A DNA stretch of 64,000 bases from Sepiola atlantica (GCA_963556195.1 OY744528.1:57936082-58000081); one strand, 5' to 3'. Numbered from the stretch's first letter, positions 44,480 through 56,149 are shown. Program-made: numbers and translations. Notes: generated by a model from the sequence alone, not told the origin.

Positions 44480-45200
44480 AAAGAAAAGTGTTTTAACTTA
44501 AATTTTACCGTTGATAGATTTCATCGAATTAAATTTAAAAAATCTAGATCTTACATACTTTCTTGGAAACATGAAAAATGAAGGAATTTTATCGCAAACA
44601 AAATTTTTATTTTCATTATATCTAAAAAAAAACATGTATGTGGCCACATAGATCTTTGCAAAACATAAACAATTGTACCAAATTGAAACAATAATCATTG
44701 GATCAAGCCAGTCTAAACATTGGGGAAAACCCATTACCTCTCGAAAACAAAATACAAAAAAGAAAGTGCAACTTTGGCTGTTCATATAAGATTTATTTCA
44801 ACAGCTAACACATTGAATCTTCTTAATATGATTCATAGTTTAGTAGAGATCGAGCTAGATTGTTATTTTAATAGTAAATCAATAAAAAATAAGATTTGAA
44901 CTATATCAAAAGACACGGAAGCACAATTTGATAATAGGGCAAACATTTAATTCACTAATATTTTTAACTTTGATTTCTCCATGAAAGACAAGTAAAAAAC
45001 CCATATTTATTCCACCATATTAATGAGTGGCCCTTTTTCTTTAAGACGGGTCTGTTTTAATATGCATGGATATGTTGCATTACCCGTTCTTTCGGGGTAC
45101 CCGGTAAGATCCAACAAGAATGACAAACACCAGAACGCATATGGAAAAACTTTGGTTTTCTTTATTTCCCATTGTTAAATAATGGTCCTATGGGAATGGC
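44480..45200. other. No gene recognised
   Basis: AT-rich, possibly interior of the minus-strand Helitron. The 44498-44785 minus frame has no motif. Confidence 0.45.
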
Positions 45201-45206
45201 CGTGTC

Positions 45207-45656
45207 TGTTGGAGATCGGGTTTGACATGCACGATTTGTAGCGGAGTCACCTCGTGCAAGTTGGTGCGATGTGTTCTCACGATTTGCGGGGACAGTTGAC
45301 GAGACCTCGGGGTCGGGTGGTTAGGTCACACCTATGTGTTGATCACGAGATTTCGTGACGTCACAGTTTTCCCGCTGGGAAAACTGGAGTTGATATTTGA
45401 GTTTGGACTTGGAAGCCGAAGAGTCAACACGCTTTAGCCATGTAGCGATTACAAGCTAGAGGGTTTCGGATCCTCCAAAATTAAGAGCCAAGCGATGTCC
45501 CCCATCTTTCTTTCCTTTACAAGTAGCTAAGTAGTTAGAAAAATAACTAGCGTAAGCCTCTCTCTCTGCTACAACGAACTTGCCCAGTATCGACAAGAGT
45601 ATAGTAATAAATGGCTATAAATTAAATTGGAGAAGCCTTGTTATATTTTATTGTGC
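45207..45656 (+). mobile_element. Probable LTR followed by a primer-binding site
   Basis: Begins TGTTGGAGATCGGG. It has balanced GC and ends after an AATAAA (45608) and TTGTTATATTTTATTGTG. Directly after it TGGGGGATTTGATTTCAG (45658) resembles the complement of a tRNA 3' end plus T-arm, as in gypsy primer sites. No second LTR in the window. Confidence 0.5.
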
Positions 45657-46080
45657 GTGGGGGATTTGATTTCAGCCCACGAAGAAACCGCCGGTATGAT
45701 GGAAGAAACGAGCGAAGTTGACGCTCGGCGAAGCGGCAGATGATAGCAGTCGCGACACAAAGCAAGCGACGACAATGGCGGGGAAGAGGAGGGACGCACG
45801 GTTAGTACAAATAGTGTCCATACAACGGCGAGGCAACTACGGTGAAGAAAGAGCCACGATTAGTACAAATAGTTCCCAGGCTGTTGGGATTCTCGAATCG
45901 AGAAACGACATATCGTCCCGTTAGCAGCGATGCCATTCGTTTCGGGATCAACAGACGAGAGTTCTACGACGCCAGAGATTCCGACATTACGAGTTATAAA
46001 CGTGTAATACAACACCATCACCGGATGGTTTACACCGGCTACGCATACACATATAAAAAATCTTTTGACATACTTTTGTC
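45657..46080 (+). other. Unidentified sequence between LTR and UCH pseudogene
   Basis: Overlapping plus-strand frames (45718-45924, 45842-46192) and a minus frame (45860-46084) have no recognisable domain. A 19-bp word, ACGATTAGTACAAATAGT-like, occurs twice (45799 and 45857). It may be the leader of the LTR element. Confidence 0.4.
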
Positions 46081-46410
46081 TCATGAAAGTCTTTTTCTTG
46101 CTGAGGTCACAGACTTGGTTTCCGCTAGAAACTCGTTTATATATACATCCGATTGGAAATCAATTTGCTTTGCATTGTCTATCCGAGCGTGAACTGAAGC
46201 AATTGTTCCACAAGCACTTCCAATTGTCTGTTTGATAAAATACAAGTCAGGGAATTCCTTCACTGTACCAACTTGCTTATCAGTCGCATTTTTAGTCAGC
46301 GGACACGAAAGTCTAACAGCAAGACGGGCTTGGGTACCATAGCCAATAAAGCTTCATCGGTGCCATAAACATCGGTAAACTCCCATTCTTCCGGTACTTC
46401 GATACTCTGA
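46081..46410 (-). pseudogene. UCHL3-like: Processed pseudogene of a UCH-family ubiquitin C-terminal hydrolase (UCHL3-like)
   Basis: Minus-strand reading gives WEFTDVYGTDEALLAMVPKP, the start of the UCH fold. After a frameshift comes DLYFIKQTIGSACGTIASVH, in which the Cys of SACGT is the catalytic one. DFQSDVYINEFLAETKSV follows. UCH enzymes release ubiquitin from small C-terminal adducts. A TGA at about 46303 and a shift interrupt it, the frame ends at 46081, and the half with the catalytic His and Asp is absent or unrecognisable. Segments that are normally split by introns are contiguous, so a retrocopy is likely. Confidence 0.85.
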
Positions 46411-47260
46411 TCACCAAGCGCTCCGGCTCTTTGTGTTTCTGAAACCGCCGCCTTTCAAGTCTCCTTTGTACTGCGGAATCTTCTCCTTTGTAACAGTTAT
46501 CAAGTCGCTTTCACAATGGACTCGTCCACGATTCATTTTTGCCACTCGTCATTATCTTACAGATACACACAATATCGCGTTCATTACGTTTAAAAACAAA
46601 ACAAAAAGAAACACCAACATAAAAAAAAATAACTCAATCGTCAATGAAAATAGTAACATAACTTGAAGTAACCGGAAGAAAAAAATTAAAACAACAACAA
46701 CAACAACAACAACTATTAATGACACGAAGGAAAGAATTGTACATTTATAAATAGGAAATATTAAATTTTGTTTACATCCAACATTTATCAAAATAATCCA
46801 AAAAATAAATGAGTTATCACAAGTTGAAAGGGAATTTCACCCATTATTTACCCATTTTGCACATTAAGCTGGTTTGTGATACCTAATATAAATCATAGTT
46901 TTATTAGCAACGTCCAATCGGAAGATTATTCAACTCACTGTAATTATTAAATTTAACTTAGCCCATAATATACTTCTTTCAGTATGAATTCACACAAACA
47001 ATAAATACTCATTGTTTTTTTTATAAATATCTTTAAAAAAACATAACAATACTTGTAACTAGCTCCCTTTAAGTGGAATTCTTCTCTGTTTATTTTTTGC
47101 CGTGATGTACTTTTTTTCTTTTGCCTTTTATTTTGTGGTAATTTATAGTTATTTTCTTGGATTAACACTGGCATTAAGGATTCATTCGAACATTACCCAA
47201 ACCTGTATCGCACAACACTGGAAGCAAGGATTCAAAATCTTCATCGTCACAACACTGGCC
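46411..47260. other. No gene recognised
   Basis: Includes (CAA)n at 46689-46711. Frames on both strands lack motifs. Confidence 0.5.
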
Positions 47261-47261
47261 T

Positions 47262-47580
47262 GTCAGTCACGTAAATTATTTAAAACTTCTTGCTGCCGAG
47301 ATAGGATCGGTAAACTCCAGTAACGAGTTATGGAAGCAGCCAATAGGCGACTACACCAAAGTAAAATCGTGATCCTGAAACGGAAAATGTATGAATTATT
47401 TGGGGAAATAAAAGAAAAAGAAAACAATGAAATTTAGAGGGTTAAATTTTGTTTCAGTCACGTAATTTATTTAAATCTGTTTGCTTTTGATCAAAATCCG
47501 TTAAGGAGTTATAACAACAGCCGAAAGGCGACCACACAAAAATAAAACCCCGTTCTTGATGTGGAAAACGAATAACTAAC
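47262..47580. repeat. Two diverged copies of a ~190-bp repeat
   Basis: TCAGTCACGTAA.TTATTTAAA...GAGTTAT..A.CAGCC.A.AGGCGAC.ACAC.AAA.TAAAA occurs at 47262 and 47453, about 70% alike to the eye. Such blocks are common inside Helitrons, but no end was linked. Confidence 0.6.
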
Positions 47581-48950
47581 TTTTAAAAGCATAATAAAAA
47601 GAAATATTAAAGTAAAGAGAATCCTGAGCCATGAGAAAGCTATATATGATCAAACACCAAATATGGAGGATGCGTCTAATATTTGAGGTCATATATACAA
47701 AGAAAGGTTAGTTTTTCCACCCTTGATGGGTACTCAGTAGCTTCAGTTACAAAAGCCGCATACATAAATCTTTTCAGTTTATGATTTCGGCCACATATTT
47801 GTCGATGTTGTTAGAAAATTTCTTAGTCTTGCAATTGTAATTTATTTTCATACGAAACAAGGTTCGCCCCTCTCTATACACGTTTTGATTGTGAGACGCG
47901 GTTTCATTGGATCATCTACATAATTTCTCCTTCATTTGAGCAATCACTGTATTTGTTACTCTCACTTACCAAAATACCAGAATGATAGAATACCTGATAA
48001 ATATAATTGGCGCACAATTTAGATTTTTATCCAAACACAATTTAACTAACCAAATTCCATTACTTAAACAAAAAGCAATAAGTTCCTTTAAAAATAAATC
48101 CATATTAAATTAAGTATTTATTGTTATTGCAATGTTATTACATATGTACAATTCAAATATTTTACCTTCATTCAATGTTTTACACAAACATCGGTCAGTC
48201 AGTCAGTCAGTCATTTAAAGGACCTATTTCAGTGAAACTTTAAATAGTCCACGTTCATGACATAACAGTTTGCGTATTTGGCTGTTATTCGAAAAGTTGA
48301 AAGTTCACCAATAATTTATTCTTTATCTTTTTTGAATCGAACTGAACACTTATGTAATTTACACCTAAAACAAAATTTATGAAGATCATAGAAAAGTTTA
48401 TTTCATTACATAAAAATTGATTCAGAAATTAAATTCCCCCGAATTCATTTAGGATTATTTTTTTAACCATTTCTACGAAATACACATCATTTTTTTAGTT
48501 TTACTATTTTACAATTCTTTGCTATTCATTATGTATTCAAAAACATAACGTTTTGGAAATTAATAATAATTAATGCAATAATTTTAGACACTGACAACAT
48601 TACCATAACTCACCGGGTAGAGACAGCTAGTAGTTTATAAAATCACTATATATGACCGAAAACCGCTGTTTGAAGACATATTGTAATCTATATAATAAAG
48701 TTAAGTCAGTCCGATTCAAGAAGTTTGTCATTGACGGCTTTAAACCTGACAAATCGATATTTGATTCTGCCTAGCTAATCTGTCTTTTTCTTCCTTCTAC
48801 CGTGTTCGTTACATAAAATAATTTATTTCGCTTCGGTTTCTTAAAAAATGCTTATTTAGGTTAAGCAAATTGTTAACATGGACACATTTTTCACTATTGC
48901 CCTAAACAGCAGCATCAGCTTAATACATTTTATTTTGATATCGAATTAAG
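47581..48950. other. No gene; possible Helitron termini at 48630 and 48688
   Basis: CACCGGGTAGAGACAGCTAGT (48611-48631) resembles a Helitron 3' end with a weak hairpin. TCTATATAATAAAGTTAAGTC (48688) resembles a Helitron 5' start. A four-copy CAGT run lies at 48196-48211. Nothing coding was seen. Confidence 0.4.
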
Positions 48951-49089
48951 CTATCATCATGATCATGATTATGATCATGATTATCATCATCTTGTTTTAC
49001 TGTTCGTTTTACATGTTGACATACGTTGGGAGGTTTTTAGAAATTGACTTCCAAACTAACCTTTTTCTTGTCAGGTCTTTATCCTTTTT

Positions 49090-49835
49090 CTCTCAAGTCC
49101 ATTCTTATCACTTCCTCCCATGTTTTCTTTTGCCTTCCCAATGTGAACTTAACCTGTTACCCCAACTGTTCTACACCTACTAACCAAAGAACTCTCATGC
49201 ATTCTTTCAACGTGGCCATACCATCGACGTCTCCTATTCTGCACACATCTTCCTATACTGTCCAGATTTAATCTTCATCTGAGGTCATCTGATCTAAGCT
49301 TGTCTTTAAGACTCACATTACACATCCATCGTATCATTCTCATATCATTTCTCTTCATGTAACGCATATCCTCAACTCTTACTGGCAAGGTTTCACTCCC
49401 ATACATCGTTACACTGCGTACACATGCCTGATAGCCTTTTCCCTTGGTCGACAGTGGTAATGCTACGCTGATTAGTAATGGCAAAAGTTTCCTGAACTTA
49501 CTCTATCCACTCCTAACTCTTGCAATCACACTAGCATCTGCTCTACCCCGTGCTCCAATCGTATCACTAAAGTAACAAAACTTCTAGCCAACCTCAATAG
49601 CTTCGCTATTCAGATATCCTTTCTCCATATCTGAGTTCTCATCCATCTCCATTGTCTTACACTTGTTGCACATAAACTGGGTAATCTTTCTCAACCTACA
49701 AGTTCCACTGCACTTTTTCCTTTTTCCGGAATTTTCCAACACTACAACCACTGATCATCACTTTGGTCTTGGTTACATTTAGTCTAAGATTTTTAATTTC
49801 CATAGCATCTTAAGAGGACCCTTTTTAGGGTTCTA
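49090..49835 (-). pseudogene. RTE-like LINE, RT C-terminal end
   Basis: Read on the minus strand from 49800: TKTKVMISGCSVGKF, a Cys-rich stretch (CSGTCRLRKITQFMCNKC), then FCYFSDTIGARGRADASVIA and RVRSGWSKFRKLLPLL. Next come LSTKGKGYQACVRSVTMYGSETLPV and RNDMRMIRWMCNVSLKDKL, then RRRRWYGHVERM near 49200. This is the well-known C-terminal half of a mollusc LINE with a zinc-finger-like insert. A stop in VEVG*KFCYF and several shifts show decay. The catalytic RT core is not present. Confidence 0.85.
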
Positions 49836-51215
49836 TTTTTTGGGGGAAGATTTTCGGAGAGCCGAGTTTTATAGAAACATTTTAAAGAAAAGCAGTTTTA
49901 AGTAATATTCAAATGTGTGAGAAATGTTACAAACAAAATAGTGAATTCAAAAGCATAAATTCACAAAAGAGATATTTTATATATGTTTAAAATGGAAGTC
50001 TACAAAGATAGGAAAACATAGAATAATTGTTCATATTTGAGTGTCCTTGCCGAAAAAAGGGTATTTATTAGATTAGTTGAGATATCGAGGAAGCCTGAGT
50101 CAATAATTTAAGGGCTGTGAATTATCCATGGGTCTGAAAAATCGTAATCAAAACTTCCTCACTCAATTACATAAATTACATTTCATTGAAAGTTATTAAA
50201 TAGAGTATACAATCATTTGTTTTCATAATAGAAAGTTCAGTGAGAAATGTCTGAAGTATTAAAATGGTTAAGTTTATAAGTTTGTTTTAAATCAGCAGAC
50301 GACATTGAAAGGGGATTCAAGCAATGTGTGTGTGTCGTCTTTAGTGTGCGTGTGCGTAAGACAGTGAAAGAGTTAATGCATTGTATCTGTGTGTGCGTTG
50401 ATGTCAGTGTGTGCGTGAGTTTAGAAAAGGCGTTTTTCAGCATTCCCTAGGCCCTAGAGAGGGGCGATGGGGGCTGTAGAAACGTCGATGTTAGCTCTCT
50501 CGTGGATTAGGGCTAAACATGCAGCTGAAGGAAAATCTGGCCTTATATTTTCCCTTCTGTTGTTTTAAGGAAAACAAGTTACACATTCTTGTCACTTTTA
50601 CTATTTCGGTGGAATTACATCCTTATTCAGATTTTGATTTATTCTGCCACAAACTGGTGGTTCTTGAAACATAAAAGTGGTGTAAATTCATCAGGAATTC
50701 GGGTTTAAAGTTGTGGTGACCAAGACAATTATAGTTTTCGCACCACGTAATAAAGTGAAGTGAATTTGTCCCTTATTTCTTTTACCATTATAGCTTTGTA
50801 AACACAAGCGGTATATAAAATTCTGCTATAGTCACGATTTAGGTCAATTCTTGATGCGTGTTTTTGGAAAATATGCGTCCGTTTCGTTCGCTTTCAATAA
50901 TTTCTACATTTTTTCCGGTGTGACAGCTTCTCCTAACATAGTTATGCATAATTTCATATTTAGTTACGTGAGAATCACGTTCAAACAACAGAATTAAGCC
51001 CACAGGAATCAAAATGCTTTTTGAAGAAATAGAAAAAAAATTTCTTTTCCATAGGTTAATTTAATTTCAATTGGCCCTCAAGTTTGAATGAAGGAATTCC
51101 TTTGAATTTTTAGATCAGGAGTGGCGAAACTCTGTCAACCAATGTTTTTCATTTAATTTATATACGGCACATGTTCTATTTTTTAGTTCATTTTTTGGCA
51201 GTTATACATACAATC
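49836..51215. other. No gene recognised (1.4 kb)
   Basis: AT-rich with GT-rich words at 50320-50420. The 50237-50443 minus frame is a by-product of (TG)n. No exon-like block. Confidence 0.5.
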
Positions 51216-51218
51216 ATT

Positions 51219-51220
<2 letters not shown>

Positions 51221-51287
<67 letters not shown>

Positions 51288-51410
51288 TAAAAACGTTTAT
51301 TTATACAAACATTTGGTTACACATTTGCAAAACATGTTTCGGTTATAGCTATAGGAAGCCAGACCTGTGTTAGAGTTTATACTGAGTGCTGATTCAAGAA
51401 GTCTCTGTCC
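51221..51410 (-). mobile_element. (TA)n tract plus decayed Penelope-like tail
   Basis: (TA)n at 51221-51282. On the minus strand a GAAAC (51340-51336) lies about 55 bp before it, preceded by CTATAGCTATAACC as a possible stem. The CTGANGA box is lost (CTGGCTTCC). Confidence 0.4.
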
Positions 51411-51689
51411 AGATTTATTTCAAATGAATTTAAAATTCTAACGGCTATGGTTTGTTCGAAAAAAAGAACAAAAACATTCTTTTCACGTCATAATCGCATC
51501 AGATTTTTCAAATTCTAACGACTTCACAAAAATTCTTTTCACGTCACAAACACACCACATATTTTTAAATATCGTACTTGTATATGATTTTTTCAAATCA
51601 ATCCAATGTTTGTCGGGCTGATAATCTTTAACAAACTTTAGTATTTTAGTAGATATACACCATCCGCTAAATCACTGCCCCATGAAAAT

Positions 51690-52230
51690 AGGCAACACCA
51701 TCTTGTGAACACCATCTTGAAATAACGACTGATCTGTTTAGCATAAACATTCAACATAAAATGATCCGGGCCATTCGATCATTTTAGTGCAGCTAACAAA
51801 ATATTTTTGCTATGTGTGTTTTTAGTATAGTGGACGGTTTCTAAATTTGGGGCTGATTACGTATGGTGTTACAAAGTTGCCACTCGGATTTAGGGTTAGT
51901 TGTAGGGTTAAATTGATTTTTTTCGGGGGGGGGGGAGCTTTGCCAATCGGACTATGGGTTAGTGGAAAGGTCAAGGAAGCGTTTTTAGAGGAAGCTTGAT
52001 ACTCGGACTTAGGGTTAGATAAATTATATTTTGTCAATAACAACTATTTTTTTAATGATGAAGAATTATTTTAATAACTCACATAGCCATAGAATTTATC
52101 AATGATAGCAAAAAAAGTTTAATTACCCTAAAAAGCTAGAATGGCCCGGAAAGGGGGATAATTTTACATTAAATTTATATGCGAAACACTCTAATCTATA
52201 AAATAATTGTTTTTTGTTTTTTCTTCTTGC
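51690..52230. mobile_element. MITE-family copy with inverted ends (same family as 9703)
   Basis: GATCCGGGCCATTC...AGTGCAGCTAAC (51760-51800) is inverted as CTAAAAAGCTAGAATGGCCCGG (52129-52150). GGATTTAGGGTTAG-type words recur three times inside (51890, 51950, 52005). A C/G homopolymer is at 51925. This copy is longer than the 9.7-kb one. Confidence 0.6.
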
Positions 52231-52623
52231 CAAATTGAAAACTTTGGAATTGACAATTTAAAAGTCTCAAAATCACAATAAGATTTCCATGGTAAACATC
52301 TAGACGACCATTATACTGATTGACCGCAAAAAATCGCTACATTTTGTTTTTGGTGGTTTTGTGCTAGGTTGGATCTAGTCTACAACATGCTAAAAGTTGG
52401 ACAAGATCCGAGTATGGGAAAGTGTGAAATTTCGAATATGACGTTTTTTGGTTTACAAATCATTTTCCATTTACATTTGAAGCACTAACTCGGTAAGTTT
52501 TCATGATAAATCAATACATCTTGGATTTTTACCTAAGTTTTCAGGGTCAATCTTTCACATGAAAGGGTTACCAGTGATGCCAAATAAACCCTTATACAAT
52601 ATCAATGGGTACCCCTACACCCA

Positions 52624-53815
52624 TTACCATTGTTGTATCCACTCTGATTCATTTACATCACAGTGCTTTTTGAAAACTTTTAACTCCTCATCATCATCTT
52701 CCACTTGATCATTTTTCATATTGTCACAATTTCTGTCTTGGTAATGTCTACATGCACTTGTACATTCTGGTCCATGCCTCCTGCAGATACACCTTAGGTT
52801 ATTGCATCCTTCTGAACAGTTGCAATGAATTATCTGAATCAGTGCATCTGGAGCAGGGCTTTTGTCCGTCATCACTGGACCAAGTTTGCTCCCTTCCACC
52901 CCACTCAGATGGCACCATTTCATCACTACATCCCATCCACTCCATAATCTGGTAGTAAGTCTGCAAAGAATGAAATTTACAGGCAGAGGGCGTTGATGGG
53001 AGTCGTTCTGACGTGACGAACATCTTAACTCTTACAACTTTCTTGCAGAGCATATTGTATTTAATAGATACCAGGGAGTCTTTCTCTATCCGCATTGAAC
53101 AAAGCTACCATTGCCTTACAACCATTGGTTTCCACAACTTCTTTGCTTTGGTAGAGAAAATGCTTTTGAACAGCCTGTCATTGTCTTTTCTCTATTGACG
53201 ATTTGTTGGTACCCCAACGTCTTTCCTATTCCGAATACCCTGGACACCGAATCGTATCCCGTAAAGGCATGCAGGAACAGCAGATCATTACAAACTGCTT
53301 CGCCAAGCACCGGCTTGAGAACCTTGATATTGTAGATGTAGGATTTCGCTTTGTCAGAGCAAAAATAAAATGCAGTACATTTAGAAACATATGCACGGAA
53401 CAGCAAGAGAAAATTCGTGTCTTCTCCAATCTCTCCAATGATGGTTGTTGATTTGAAAGCAGACATATTGATGGCTGCCTTTGCAATCTCAACATCGACA
53501 TCTCCTTCTGCTTGAATAACGTTGCATTCGTTCCATGATCGTTTGGATCAGCGCCTGCTTGCTTGCCACATTTGACAAGAAGTCCTCCTTTTTTCCCCAG
53601 CAAATTTTGTTACCTCGGTAAAATCCACCTTTCTTGCTGATGAGTACAATCCTTAATACTTGGTCAAACTTCATAACCATCAAACACAACAGTTGCTCTC
53701 CCATAGTGTTCAACAGTAAATGAGGCATAATCATTTGCAATCGAGCTGTAGATACTCCCCTCCTTCCATTTCAAACGGTGAAGAAGAGATCATCCGTCTA
53801 GTACATTGTGCTCTG
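52624..53815 (-). pseudogene. Decayed gene: PIN/XPG-like nuclease domain plus C-terminal Cys-rich repeat
   Basis: Minus-strand frames in order: LLHRLKWKEGSIYSSIANDY and GRATVVFDGY (53800-53690), KEDFLSNVASKQALIQTI (53590), and AEGDVDVEIAKAA near 53500. GEIGEDTNFLLLF and NDLLFLHAFTGYDSVSR follow (53440-53240), then CKAMVALFNADRE, and finally CNCSEGCNNLRCICRRHG.ECTSAC (52830-52730). The GEDTDLLVLL-like and LFLHA.TG.D motifs mark a large uncharacterised invertebrate family with PIN/XPG-like acidic motifs and a CXC-like Cys cluster. At least four frameshifts or stops are present. Whether this family is a transposase or a host multigene family is not known to me. Confidence 0.7.
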
Positions 53816-53974
53816 TGACTGGAACGGTTCGTGTCACAGCACTGTCCAATTTTGTTTCAACATAATTTCTGAGAGCTGCTGACAGCGGTGTTTTTTTTGC
53901 TTGACGTAAGATGCGCTTTCCTTCAAACAAAGACATCGGGTAGAGACAGTGCTCGTGACTGCAATTTCACCAAC

Positions 53975-54380
53975 ACAGTGGAAACCCTCACTCAGATTTT
54001 TGGTGAGCATATTCTTATTATTCAATATGCGTTTTAATTGTCTTAACATAACGAAATCTTCCTCGACCGATTTTTCAACCTATGCAGGCCTTGTAAACAA
54101 AGAATGTGAACGTTTTAAAATCTCTTCCATCACAGACGCTCAGTTTAAATGTTTGATTTTTGTGTGTGGTTTGAAATCAGAATGGGAAACAGACATTCGC
54201 ACAAGGATTTTGTCAAAAATAGAACAAAATCCAGACATAACATTGCAACAAGTTGCCGTGGAATGCCAGCGTCTAGTGAATCTAAAACATGATTCAACTA
54301 TGGTACAACAAGCATGAGCATCCATGGTAAACACAGTTCAAAAACAACGTCGGCCCACCTCACCGACTTCAAAATCAGTC
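53975..54380 (+). pseudogene. Ty3/gypsy gag, C-terminal half
   Basis: TQIFGEH (another frame), then FSTYAGLVNKECERFKIS, DAQFKCLIFVCGL, TRILSKIEQNPDITLQQV and ECQRLVNLKHD, the conserved end of gag in a common mollusc gypsy lineage. A TGA at 54315-54317 interrupts it, and a slip near 54385 at a C5 run separates it from the zinc-knuckle frame. The N-terminal gag is missing. Confidence 0.85.
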
Positions 54381-55575
54381 CAGCCCCCAACAAGCTTGTT
54401 GGAATTGTGGCAACTGGCATTTTGTGCGATACTGCACCTTCAAGACACACCGCTGTCGCAGCTGCAATCGACTCGGACATAAAGAGGAATTTTGCACCCC
54501 TCCAGGACGAAAACCAACACATAATAGGCAAACCTCACACACACACAACAGGCAACGACATCAACACACTTCAAAAACAAACAGTTTTTCAAAAACAAAC
54601 AGTCTGATAGCAACTTTTCTCTCAAAACAGAAATCCAAACGAAAATATGTTGCAGTACAATTGAATGGCCATCCTATTCAATTGCAGATCGATACAGCAT
54701 CAGATATAACTATTATATCACAAAAACTATGGGAAGCCATAGGCCATCCTTCATTGACACCAACAAGTCAGGTAGCACAGAGTGCTTCTGGAGATTGTGT
54801 TCACATTACGGGTCAATTACCCACTACCGTCAAAATGAAAGGAAAAACGGTGTCAGGCACCGTATACATAACAAACTCATGCCATAATTTGCTGGGACTT
54901 GATTTTATCGAGTTACTAGGTCTTCTCGACATTCCACTCAACCAAATATGTGAGGTGGTGTCCACATCGTCACCTCAGAGCAGTAAAGACGACTTCAGCA
55001 AGAAGAAACAGCAACGGCGGCGGCGGAACAATCGACCAACCACCAACCTTTCGTTTGGACCAACCTTTGGCTCCATTTCAACAGGAACTCCCACAATAAC
55101 ATCAACACCAATGATTACCACAGTGACTCCTAAAATCACCACAACATCAGGACCTACTTCAACAACATCAGTTCGATGTGAGTCTACTAAGGGTATGACT
55201 GATAAAACCTTCATACCTGATGACTACATTAGTGGAACACCAAACACACCAAACTCTCCAGTAAGTGATGGCAGACCTGATGGACCTGGATGGATTGTAC
55301 CAGCACAGCTTACATCTACTGAACCCAAACCTAGCATCACCGTTAAACTGACTGATGACCCTCAAGGGGTAGAGCTGCTCAAGCTTGATGTGACCGGTAA
55401 TGCTGAGAAAATCACAATTCTTGTACAACGTCCAGGATCAGAAGATTTTGTGGAAATTCCTGATGGCACTAAAATCACTGGTCCATTCATCTCAACCACA
55501 TTTGACAAAGTTATGGCAATCAAGGTGATTTTGGAAGAAAAGGCAGTTGATCAGAATCCAGACTACAAAGTATAG
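54334..55575 (+). CDS. Chimeric ORF: gypsy zinc knuckles and aspartic protease fused to a mucin/hemocytin-type extracellular domain
   Basis: The frame is open for about 414 codons; the usable start is uncertain because no ATG leads it. Order: two zinc knuckles, CWNCGNWHFVRYC (CX2CX3HX4C) and CRSCNRLGHKEEFC (CX2CX4HX4C). The retropepsin follows, with catalytic QIDTASDITII and the flap/end region NLLGLDFIELLGL. A basic run (KKKQQRRRRNN) precedes a Thr/Ser/Pro-rich linker. A beta-rich domain from FIPDDYIS to DYKV comes last, with GPGWIVP and SITVKLTD. That domain resembles repeats of secreted mucin- or hemocytin-like proteins of invertebrates. RT, RNase H and most of integrase, expected here, are absent. 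The frame ends at a TAG after DYKV, but the same domain plainly continues as LDIEACF, so the stop is a point mutation. Confidence 0.75.
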   Translation, partial: QFKNNVGPPHRLQNQSSPQQACWNCGNWHFVRYCTFKTHRCRSCNRLGHKEEFCTPPGRKPTHNRQTSHTHNRQRHQHTSKTNSFSKTNSLIATFLSKQKSKRKYVAVQLNGHPIQLQIDTASDITIISQKLWEAIGHPSLTPTSQVAQSASGDCVHITGQLPTTVKMKGKTVSGTVYITNSCHNLLGLDFIELLGLLDIPLNQICEVVSTSSPQSSKDDFSKKKQQRRRRNNRPTTNLSFGPTFGSISTGTPTITSTPMITTVTPKITTTSGPTSTTSVRCESTKGMTDKTFIPDDYISGTPNTPNSPVSDGRPDGPGWIVPAQLTSTEPKPSITVKLTDDPQGVELLKLDVTGNAEKITILVQRPGSEDFVEIPDGTKITGPFISTTFDKVMAIKVILEEKAVDQNPDYKV

Positions 55576-55857
55576 CTAGATATTGAAGCATGTTTCCATT
55601 TGCCAACATCTCCAACAACATCATCTACAGAGAAAATTACCACAGCAAGACCTCTACCAACCACCTCCTACATGAAGCAAGCACCAATTCACCATCGAGT
55701 CAATTACCCACCAGAGGTGTACCAGCCAGGACCCCACCCGCCTGGTTGTCCAGCAGCAGCAGCAGCAGCAGCAGCAAGGTTCAGGTCCTCGCAATACAAC
55801 AGTCCTAAGCAGAAATTGCGCACAATGTTGCGTGCTCGTCAGCCATCAACCCAGGGT
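55576..55857 (+). pseudogene. Continuation of the captured host-type domain and Thr-rich tail, with a (CAG)n tract
   Basis: In the same frame as the chimera, past the TAG: LDIEACFHLPTSPTTSSTEK then TTARPLPTTSY and a Pro-rich stretch. Next are nine or so CAG/GCA triplets at 55752-55776. The Cys in EACF is the expected end of the beta-rich domain. The junction back into gypsy integrase lies at about 55830-55860. Confidence 0.65.
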
Positions 55858-56137
55858 TACATTCAGCATAACACACGCTCGGTCGCTACCGAACCATTCT
55901 CAATCCAACGGACAAGCCGAAAGATTTGTAGACACATTCGAAAGAGCACTACTAAAAGCAAGAGGGGAGGGAACAACAGAGGAGATACTACATGCTTTCC
56001 TCCTTTCCATATGGAATAACACCAAATGGAGCTGTGAAGAATGGTCTATCACCAGCAGAGGCACTCATTGGACGAAAACTCTGTACCACACTGGACGCTT
56101 TACGTCCCCAGCCACAAAGGTAACAACCAAGCCCTAA
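55858..56137 (+). pseudogene. Gypsy integrase, C-terminal end of the catalytic core
   Basis: SLPNHSQSNGQAERFVDTFE carries the last catalytic Glu of the D,D-35-E triad, followed by LLKARGEGTTEEILHAFLL. A frameshift at about 56015 displaces the next part (the LSPAEALIGRKL-type block is read in another frame). The first two catalytic Asp residues are not present. Confidence 0.88.
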
Positions 56138-56149
56138 CAAAACAAAAGC

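Noticed and set aside
53949..54049. Minus-strand ORF 53834-54049 as part of the PIN/Cys-rich gene
   Set aside because: Its 3' half overlaps gypsy gag on the other strand and it shows no family motif. The recognisable PIN-family reading starts only at about 53815.
54975..55428. Minus-strand ORFs opposite the protease-mucin chimera
   Set aside because: Shadows of the plus-strand coding frame; no recognisable domains.
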